This document shows, one piece after another, positions 55,761-64,000 of a DNA stretch of 64,000 bases. The first letter of the stretch is position 1; each line of letters begins with the position of its first letter. A model generated the notes under the pieces. It was not told the origin of the DNA, did no database searches, and worked only from the letters and a program-made list of their open reading frames with translations. Source of the DNA: Rotaria socialis (lineage: Eukaryota; Rotifera; Eurotatoria; Philodinida; Philodinidae); the NCBI GenBank assembly GCA_905331475.1, contig CAJNYU010002709.1:6790-70789 (forward strand), given 5' to 3'. The translations under genes were made by a program, and so were the position numbers.

Positions 55761-55804
55761 ATGTGGGTGTATGATATCTCTGTTCTCTTTATGCAGATTC
55801 ACAC
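55761..55804 (+). repeat. Short dispersed repeat, copy 1
   Basis: 44 nt with about 84 percent identity to 58452-58495 (shared TGTGGGTGTA, TCTGTTCT and GCAGATTCACAC). Confidence 0.6.
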
Positions 55805-56473
55805 ACATACATACACTTTCTTGTATTTTCTGATTAAAAAATAGTAGATTGTATAATTTATTTATGATCATTTGCATCTAATGGTGGCGCGCAGGATTTT
55901 GATCTGAGAGGCTTAGCCCCCAAGTGCAACGTAATAATGGGTTTGCCGCAATATCAAATAAGATTATAGATTCTGCGTGAAACTTTAAAAAAAAAGTCTG
56001 GATCTCAAGCCGGTTATACGGCTCAGCTCAGCTCCTTCTCTCTATGACGCTGCCACTACTTGCATCTTTGAATAATTATACTAAGTCAGAGGTATCTAAT
56101 GAATTCCTTAAGCAAGGACGAAACACGTCATGGTTGCTACTAAAACACACCCGCACCCACATCGTCAAGATTGCAATGCAATAAATATAGTAGAAAATTT
56201 TCCCCATTCTACACATAAATGGTATAGAGTATGGGTATGGTACTCGATCTAGGTGGTCGATGTTCTTCATCCTGATAAGCATACACATACATATATACAC
56301 ATCCTTTCAATTTGATAATCATTTATCACGTACAATGCAGCATAAAGATTCTCATGCTGATACACTCAATGTTCTAGTTGAAAGTTTTATGATAGTTTAT
56401 TGATAGATAGTTTTAGTAAAGTGTAAAGAATAGATCAGTTTCTAGCGTAGATTCAGGCACATGATGTCGACTA

Positions 56474-56930
56474 CTATTTTGTTTGCTTGGATTTCGATAC
56501 GGCTTTTGAGATCAATTCTTGTGCTTGTTTAATTTCGGAAGAATTGAAAAGGATCGTTTCCGAGTTGAACGAACCACGCAAACCAAGAAGCTCGCCTGAA
56601 CCACAGCACGGCGTCATGCAGCCCATCATCAAGCTGAAGATACTGCATTCCGAACACAGGTGATTGTATCTAAGAGCGCTAATATCCTTCAGGTAAACAG
56701 CTCCATCTGAAAAACATTGATCCCAGCAAGGAAGTATGTTCCAACAGCAGACACATAGCTCCTTTCGGGAAAGTACCCTTGTATTCGTTAGCCACACATA
56801 ATTGGAACCGCATGCCTCACTACAACTAAGCAGTGGCATTTTCCATTCCTGCAAAAGTACTTCGTCATCCAACAGTGAAAAACCAGACAGACTTTTTGGT
56901 TGAGCAGTAACTCGTTGGACCGGTTGACTC
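56474..56930 (-). CDS. Cys-rich PH/GRAM-like domain protein, 3' coding exon
   Basis: The exon starts after a TTTTATAG acceptor (codon phase: one base carried in) and ends at a TGA, encoding about 152 aa. The first in-frame ATG is about 34 residues in, so an upstream exon to the right is expected but was not found. The protein shows LLDDEVLLQEWKMPLLSC, YVWLTNTRVLSRKE and a run of about 15 Cys (CVCCWNILPCWDQC, CMTPCCGSG). The L-T-N-T-R-V strand resembles the core of bacterial-PH or GRAM-like lipid-binding folds, and the Cys clusters suggest metal binding or lipidation. A helical C-terminus follows (IKQAQELISKAVSK). Function unknown; the 5' end is incomplete. Confidence 0.6.
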
Positions 56931-58451
56931 CTATAAAACAAAGTTCTGCATAAAATACTCTTTGCATAAATCTATGTAGAAAACAGACCCCTGACTACTA
57001 CCAAAGCTTTGCTTGCTTTTTAAATGTTGTATTGCTTCTATTGATGTATTCCCCATCCCCTGCCCTCTATTTCTGTTTTTGAACGGCAATCATGTTGGGA
57101 TGGAAAAATCTTTGAAACCCGACAGACATCGATCTTATTTGACTTTACGGCACCTACAAAGTGTAGGTGTTGATCAGGTATGGGTTAGCTTTCCTGAAAA
57201 TATGGACTTAGACATCTGCGTATATTAAGGAATGTGTTGAACGTAATCGGTGTACTTTCAGTGAAGGCCAGAGTTCCAATACGGCCACATCCATTTCAGA
57301 AAATGATAATTTCAAAATCTCCCAAAACTTTGCCAGTTAGTAAAGCAAAAGTCATTTAATCGATAATTGTGACTGTGTCAGATCAATTATAACTATGAAA
57401 ACAATGAACTCTTTTATTCAATTTTATAACTATCCTCCTAAAAAAGTCTGTAATTTGAAACAATCAGTAGACATTTACTTCAATTTCTATGAAGATTTAT
57501 TAACTATATAGTATTCAATACATGTACATAGTGTTGAATATGAAATTGCTAATCGCAATAATATATTCTAGATGAATGCATAGCTGTCAAATATTTGAAT
57601 AATTATGAAAATTTAAATAGCGGATCATTAATGCTAAAAGTATCTCTTTTGAGAATAGGTCACATCTACCGCCCATGTTTCGTTTCTTTTGTAACATGAA
57701 ACAGTTTTTGTCTACCATGAGAGAAATTCTCTCTGTTTGCTACTGAAACCCAATCTGTTATTAAAGTACTCTCGTAAAAATGAAATGGCTTTATCAAGGA
57801 ATAATGTTAATCGTAGAATACGACTGAAAAATCCTAGAGAAGAAGCCTTCTTAAACTGTACATACATTTCTTTTGGCTGGCTTTTGTATATTCTATGTAC
57901 AAAATATACTGTAAATAATTTTGGTGTTTTACTCGACTAATGACTGTCCCAGAACAGTTTTCAATCCTTTATATATTTAACAGTTGCCAAGTGCAGTGGT
58001 AGTGACTCTTTACTAAAAGCAACCATGGAGACAATGATCCAAAGTATCACTACAACAAAAAGGAAAATGTTTAACATCTCGTCATCGGGATTGGCTACTC
58101 GTGGCATTGTGTCCGTAACGCTCTATAGAGAGAACAGAAAACTGTATCGTAATTACGACTTCATACTCAGTTACACCAAATAATATAACGTTACTTCATG
58201 CTATACAAAATTTATGTTTGTGATGCTGCGACTTATATTTACCTTTCGCTATTGAATTTTATTATAGAAGAATAGATGAAGAAAATTTTTCCACGTCACG
58301 AGAAGAAATTATGTCTTGATGTTTTTTTTATGCTTAGCGATTCTATAGCCTTCAGCGATCATTGAGAGTCATTAAAGTCACCCGTGAAAATAAAGAAAAT
58401 ATTAGTTTACAAGTGTGCACTATATGATGTATGAAAGACTGTGGATTTATG

Positions 58452-58495
58452 GTGTGGGTGTAGGATATTTCTGTTCTTATTACGCAGATTCACAC
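58452..58495 (+). repeat. Short dispersed repeat, copy 2
   Basis: Partner of 55761-55804. It is followed by CACTCACCCCACC, which is nearly complementary to its own GGTGTGGGTG start and gives a hairpin. Confidence 0.6.
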
Positions 58496-59479
58496 TCACC
58501 CCACCTACATCCAGAAAGCAAGACTTCCGTAATTCAGAGTAGAGGGAGGAGTACAGTAAAGTAGACCTAAGGGTAGAGCCCATCAGGTCCAAGAACTTTT
58601 GAAATCACACCCTAATCCGGACCCACTCAATCAAAATTTTCAGAATAGGACTCAGTACATCAGCAACGTTTGTACCCATCCGAGTGGTGACACTAAAACT
58701 TTGAAACTATTCTGATAGAATTATTCTAATTGAAGCAGTGTATATTAACTTTAATCTTTAAATTTAAAACTAAAACAAGCATATCTTAAAATTTAACTTG
58801 CTAAAAGTCAAAGTTTAAAGTATATTTTTCAGAAAAAAATCAGAAACTCTTTCTTTTGTTAAAATTTTTTTTAATGAAAAACAAAGTTTTAAACGCAAAA
58901 GTATACTTTGATGAAAAAGTCAATTTGAACTTTAACTCTATGTAGTTCAAATTTTAATCATGTTTCTTATAACTTGAAAGTCAAGCTAAGCTGGCATTCT
59001 TAACAAATACCTGGCTTATTAATCAAAAACAAATCTGAAACGCAACGTACTCTTAAACTTAGAATCAAATTTTCTACTTGAATCTGATAGTCGCTCCGAA
59101 GATATGGCGGCGTACTTCTTTCATTTTGAGTTAGGCAAGTAGCACATCTTGTATGTTCTTTTAACTATCCGATAAAGACTTTTTGACAATTAATTTATAC
59201 TGGACTCTGGCTCCTAGCGACTCGCTAGGAGTGCGGAGCTTCCGATGGAATAAGGAATGAATTCACTAAACTGCTTATATTGTTAGATAACTTGACCATC
59301 AACAACATCTGTTTCCTTTTCACTCAATTATGTACATGCATAAAAATTCTCTTGTGATCTGATCCAATAAGTAAAACAATTTTCACCTGAACCCGAAACT
59401 GGACCCAAACGCAAGGAGCTTTAGTGTACATCACATTGACAACTTTTTTTATTTCTTAAGACGAACATGTGAGCATAAA

Positions 59480-60015
59480 AAAAGCTTGTAATGAGTTTAT
59501 CGCTTAGTCATTGTTTCAATGCACGGCTGTGCTCACTCGTACCGCAAGCCATATAGATCATAGACTCTTTGCAAGGAGATAAAACTAGGCATGTACAAAA
59601 ACCAAAAATGTTTTGAAGATTTTGGTTATAATGATATTTGTTTTGGCTCGGAAATACAATCGTTTTCGACGTGTCTCAAAACAAAAACCTCAGAACAAAA
59701 AGTTTTGGATTTAGTGCATGCCTAGGTAGTACGCGTAAGCTGAACATGAAGAAATAAATGATGCAGGGAACAGTAAAATACATATTCAATGGCAAATAAC
59801 GTTGATTTTCTTGTGTGATATCTAGTTTTTCAATATTTAACTGTTTAATAGGAACATATCGCTTTAAAAACGAAATTTTACTTGATGAAGATTGTTAGAT
59901 GATTTTGTTTTACTTTCCTTATCATTTGTTTTTCTGCAGAGCAAAATAGTTCGGAAAAAGTATTATGTCAAGAAAAGGTGTTTTTAAATTATTCCCTATT
60001 GATAGATTTAGTTCC
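59480..60015 (+). repeat. Degenerate dispersed repeat, copy 2
   Basis: Direct copy of 53830-54200, longer because it carries the 141-bp insertion at 59585-59725 and other small insertions. Confidence 0.6.
59585..59725. mobile_element. 141-bp MITE-like insertion
   Basis: Bounded by perfect 9-bp inverted ends CTAGGCATG / CATGCCTAG. These extend as an imperfect inverted repeat of about 30 nt (ACAAAAACCAAAA against ACTAAATCCAAAA). It interrupts the dispersed repeat, and the related copy at 53830-54200 lacks it (around 53925). No coding capacity. A target duplication could not be defined because the flanks have diverged. Confidence 0.75.
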
Positions 60016-61082
60016 ATACCAGGAGGTTTTATCTGATGAGATTTTGCCTTTTGTTGAAGGCAATGCACATCATTGAAATAGATAAATGAGGTATTGTCAA
60101 TTGAATCTATTATATATCACTATTTAACGTCACTTCATGATTAAATTGCTTGTACATGAACGATGTTGTGGGTCTAGTTTGGCATTGCTCATTACGTTTT
60201 TTATAGGGTTAATGAATTAGTTGACCATTTGATGCTACGGCGCCGATACACTTGTCTTCTTTCTGAAGTATCTTGGCTTTATCTTTTCCTTTTCTCCCGC
60301 TTGCATTCGCTTTATCTCTCATGTGGTTGCAGCTAGTAAATTGAGAGGTCACTATCAAACAAATGTGACTGAAAAAAAACGAAGAATATCATACATATTC
60401 TTTGTTAGTAATCATCTCTTATGTCGATCCAGTTGTAATCAGCAGTGTTCAAGAACTGAGAAATAGGAATTATCAGCGATGCCATGGTAATTCCTCAGGA
60501 AAACGAGAATTAGCCATCAGCTCTCAACGACTCCTAGGATTAAAATGTGAAAATCGATAAGCCTGTTTTTATTTTGAATCAGAATCATCAGTGTATATCT
60601 ATCATTGCCCAGGATGAGTTTGTGACTCACTTTTCTCGCTGTATAATTGAACACACATTACACATCCATGTGACGATTTTAGATAGAAGAGATTCCCGTG
60701 CTGATGGTATTACGTTTTATTTAACTCTTCAAATCATAAATCGCATCGATTACATATAAAGCACACACTTAAATTCTCAACCATTTGAGAGAGCTAATGA
60801 GAATGAGAGTAAAGACAAATATCAAGGACAGAAAGAGAAAGGCAATAGGTGTGACGAGAAGAGATGTCACCATAAGGTCGAATATCGTGTATAGGTTACA
60901 CACGAACGGAAGCGTTACACCTCCGGATATAATTTGGACGCTCTCCGCATATAACCTTACAATCATGTTTCATAAAGTTGGTTTCTAGTACGGTTTACAA
61001 AAAAAAAACACGAAACCATTGTCTATGAAAGCGAAACATGATAGTTTTTTTTATTCTTTTGGATTGTCTGAACAAGTTTGAG

Positions 61083-62254
61083 TTACTCATATATAAAATT
61101 ACATTTGACTCCATCGTTTCTTTGTTTTATCAGTTCACTAAGATCAATACCTAAGCAGCAACACGCCTTTCTTTCACAGATGTGCCCTGAATACCACCAT
61201 TGTGATTCAGGTAACAAACCAGGATGATTATCTGTAACACGTATCATTAGTCCTGTACAAACAATAGTAGCATTCGGATCACTGAAATCCATTAGATCTT
61301 TATCTTGAGCCTTGACAACCCATTCAATAACATCATTGCTTACATTCGTATCAATAGCGATTTTCCCTCCAACTCCTAATGTTTCAGGTCCCACTACTGT
61401 TATATTTTTGGAAAGAATGCGACATTGTAATACAAATTGAACATATTTTCCGTTTTTAAAAAAGTTCCTTTCATCTTTTGATTCAATTTGTTTAACTTCA
61501 GCATATCTTGGATGAGATGTGTAAATTATTGATTGACTTGCATATATTCCTTTACCTAGTGCTGCGCATCTGGCTGGTGCCAACCCACTCAACAAGATTG
61601 ATAGGCCATATGCAAATTTTGTACCATGATAGCCAATAGACTACCCTTTAAACTTCTCATCAAAATTATCATTAACATCAAATGCATATCTTTTCCACCC
61701 AATAGGGCAAAAATAATCAAATTTGCCACGGTCTCGTCCATCTTGAAGAGCACCAGTCCAGTATATATGACCTACATCGTATATACGGTTCCATTGAGGA
61801 TGCAGTTTAATCTCACTGCGAAACTTCTGCTTCATAATCAATGACGTAATATCGCCCATGAACATGAAGAATACTTTTAATTTGGCCAGTTCTTCTTTTA
61901 CTTTCTCGGTCAATGAGTTATATATTTTCTTGAGTGTCAGTTTAATATTGACCTTTTTTCCGTCGATTAATATTTCTAATATGCTTGAACCACTTTGTAA
62001 TTTTGTTCTTTCTATGTGATTTATATTTAAATTCAAAATGCTACAAATTTTATTCAAAAACTCCGGTACGTTCAATGCACGATAGTCCTCGTCAATACCA
62101 AATTTGAGTGATGTTGCCGTCAATGTGTTATTATCGCTAAGGATTTCATCGGAGGCTGATATTAATGGTATACCTGTGATATTATAATAGCTTTTACATT
62201 CTTGATAAAAAGACTTTTCTTCTGCCGGCAAGGGTTCATCAGACAAGATATTTT
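61083..62254 (-). pseudogene. PARP-like ADP-ribosyltransferase-fold ORF with in-frame stop
   Basis: The exon begins after a TTCGTTTTAG acceptor (two bases complete the first codon) and stays in one frame for 390 codons to a stop at 61083, except for a TAG at 61643-61641 (about codon 204). The first part is helical and charged. Just before the TAG is CPIGWKRYAFDV, and just after it SIGYHGTKFAYGLSILLSGL and GKGIYASQSIIYTSHPRYAEV. These resemble the His-Gly-Thr and Gly-x-Gly-Ile-Tyr motifs of PARP-like folds, though the assignment is tentative. A C-terminal part with ICERKACCCLG follows. The frame is otherwise clean, so the stop is either recent (Trp TGG to TAG is one change), read through, or a sequence error. 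Upstream exons were not identified. Confidence 0.6.
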
Positions 62255-64000
62255 CTAAAACGAAGAAAAAATAAATGTAAAGAGTTCTTTGAAAAATCCT
62301 ATCTGATACCATATTCGTAAATTCTTCACATTTGAAAGAAGATGTGCTTTAAAAGTAAATATCCTATAGTGTAGTTCACTTCAATTTCTTCTTAATGAAA
62401 ACAACACTGCATGCATAAAAATGATGTGGACACTGCATATGATATTTCAGCGTAAAAAATAGGAGAATCTATATACACCGCCTATATCACAGCAAGATTC
62501 TTTCAGTAACATATTTTTTGCATTCTAGTAGACTTTTCAATGGAGCTCGTCTTTTTAGAATATTGAATTATGGACGATGTTTGAATAGATCAATGCGGAG
62601 TTATGTCAACTCTTGTCCAGCCCCTACCACTTTTTTTAAGCACTATACTTAGGGTTGTATTGTATTCTGCATATTTATTGTTTTTCTCTATAATTTTTTC
62701 AGTTCAGAATGTAAGACTATACCTGGTGAACCCTGATTGTGATGTAAACAATGTTGCAGGTAGATGACGTAAAGAATAAAGATGAGCAATATCAGTTCTA
62801 TGATCATGTTTCAGTGAGTTGGTTCGTCCTAAGAAAATACAGAAAGCGAGTTGTAGTAAAATTATATGACATATATATATTATTTGTGCAAGAACAAAAT
62901 TTTCATACTTCAATCTACTCTCTAAAAGATAATTTTTGTTCGGAACATTTAAAGGTTCTAGATCGGAGTACCATTTTTAGAACCATGTTTAAGTTCAATC
63001 AAAATCATTTGAACTTCAAAAATTTGTAGTGCAAAAATGTGAATCTTTGGAAAATATTTTAGACTTTTTGCTTAGATCTTCGAAATGGTACTTAAATCAA
63101 GAACTCTTAAAATTCCAACGCGGCACCTATTTTTTCGAGAGTAGAACGAATGAAAATAGAACAAATGAAAGAGATTTACGTGCAAAATTTGCTGAAGGCA
63201 AAACTGGTACGTCTATAATTGAAGTCTTTTCAAGAATTTGTGCTCGAAATCTTGCCTGATTTTTATTTGATGCTATAAAAATAAATGTTGGATTATGCTC
63301 TGGCACACAAAGAATCAAAATGTTTACTGTTTCGTTTCGCTTGCAGTTAGGCTGGATAGCGACGTGCACAACAGAAAACAAAAATACAATACAAAAACAG
63401 AAGCCATTCAAGAACTTATTATCGAACTGCACACTATTTTGTTATTGGATGCGGTGCGAGGCATGAAATGAGAGTGCGATAAATAGCTAAAGTAACACCT
63501 ACCAGCTATAAGTGAAGGCCGAAGAGTGGGGTGGCTTTGGACTAGGAATTACTGGGTGGTTGGAGATTAAACTTTACAGGATGGGCACACGTTCAGAACA
63601 ATTGTGCACATCCTGTACATCTCTGGATAATATTTTTCGGTTGGTTCTAGTGAACATAATTAAACATCATCAGTTCAATATTTTCGAATCTGCTTGTACG
63701 AGAGATCATCGCACAGTTGTCTCTGTTACATAAGTAAAAATAGCCAAAATTGGATATAGTGAATAAAACACTATCAACTGCGATCGCTTATGTTTTACAT
63801 AAAAGAAGTAGAAGCAAACCAATCATGGCACGTTGTAAACCATTGAAATATCGAAGTTGACTAGTATTTTCTGTAGTTGTTCCATATCTAATCTTAAGCG
63901 CTTTCTTTTTCGCAGAAAAATAATCTTAGCCGCAAGATAAATAGATATGTTTAAAAAAATGGCTCAAGGGCACATTTACATGCAAAGAGAGGTAACTTTA
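62255..64000. other. Upstream flank of the PARP-like gene, no gene seen
   Basis: Missing 5' exons of the PARP-like frame may lie here, but no convincing one was found. Frames at 62751-63029, 63029-63259 and 63512-63733 show no domains. Confidence 0.4.

Larger units (their letters stand above)
50601..56473. other. Gene-poor region with degenerate repeats
   Basis: Nearly 6 kb without a convincing exon. Short frames (51738-52058 minus, 54688-54984 minus, 55414-55611 minus) lack domains or splice context. Contains repeat copies at 53830-54200 and 55761-55804, listed separately. Confidence 0.5.
56931..61082. other. Gene-poor, repeat-rich region
   Basis: About 4.1 kb. It contains the second copies of two dispersed repeats, a MITE-like insertion (59585-59725) and a short hairpin at 59211-59231 (CTCCTAGCG / CGCTAGGAG, 3-nt loop). 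At 58790-58930 AT-rich direct and inverted motifs (AAAGTATACTTT-like) suggest another decayed element. No gene was supported. Confidence 0.5.

Noticed and set aside
55761..58505. Telomere-like TGTGGG motifs
   Set aside because: Only isolated units occur and no tandem array, so no telomere or internal telomeric tract is claimed.

Overview
This is about 64 kb of AT-rich animal nuclear DNA. All the recognisable housekeeping genes are split by spliceosomal introns, mostly 45-80 nt long with a few of 0.4-2 kb. Several genes carry a 3' splice acceptor 2-15 nt upstream of the ATG with no coding exon before it. Together with the tandem ankyrin-type/U-box genes and the many foldback elements, this points to a small protostome, most likely a bdelloid rotifer. 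The roomy intergenic spans suggest a less compact genome than Adineta. The taxon is inferred from style and was not checked by any search.

Layout. 0.4-1.9 kb (-): intronless HTTM-type membrane protein. 5.2-8.0 kb (-): MCM6 replicative helicase subunit, 7 exons, head-to-head with an unrecognised 7-exon gene at 8.8-12.2 kb (+). 16.2-19.6 kb (+): RZ-class RGS protein (RGS17/19/20 type) with two alternative first coding exons. 21.3-22.5 kb (-): small coiled-coil protein. 23.4-23.8 kb (+): TALE-like homeodomain protein. 24.8-32.9 kb (-): three tandem U-box E3 ligase paralogues, with a 1.2 kb imperfect palindrome between the first and second. 34.3-37.8 kb (-): ETFDH (ETF-ubiquinone oxidoreductase), 13 exons, one intron being a textbook U12-type AT-AC intron. 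38.2-38.9 kb (-): LisH-like nuclear protein. 40.2-43.7 kb (-): long-chain acyl-CoA synthetase, 15 exons, with an apparent 1-nt frameshift in exon 2. 45.8-48.9 kb (+): TMEM135. 49.7-50.6 kb (-): unrecognised basic protein with a conserved-looking C-terminal helix. 50.6-64 kb: gene-poor and repeat-containing, with a Cys-rich PH/GRAM-like exon at 56.5-56.9 kb and a PARP-like ORF interrupted by an in-frame TAG at 61.1-62.3 kb.

Functional links. ETFDH (electrons from mitochondrial beta-oxidation to ubiquinone), ACSL (fatty-acid activation) and TMEM135 (peroxisome/mitochondria lipid homeostasis) lie within 15 kb, but they are independent genes and the clustering may be chance. The U-box trio is a true local gene family sharing an N-terminal module that is itself duplicated.

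Most interesting points: (1) the AT-AC U12-type intron that restores the FAD-binding loop of ETFDH; (2) two phase-matched alternative first exons in the RGS gene, one encoding a cysteine string; (3) recurrent splice acceptors next to ATGs, as expected for spliced-leader trans-splicing; (4) the ankyrin-like/U-box family; (5) disrupted PARP-like and ACSL reading frames; (6) several foldback/MITE-like elements, one of which can be compared with a related copy lacking it. No CRISPR, rRNA or tRNA genes or prokaryotic operons were seen.
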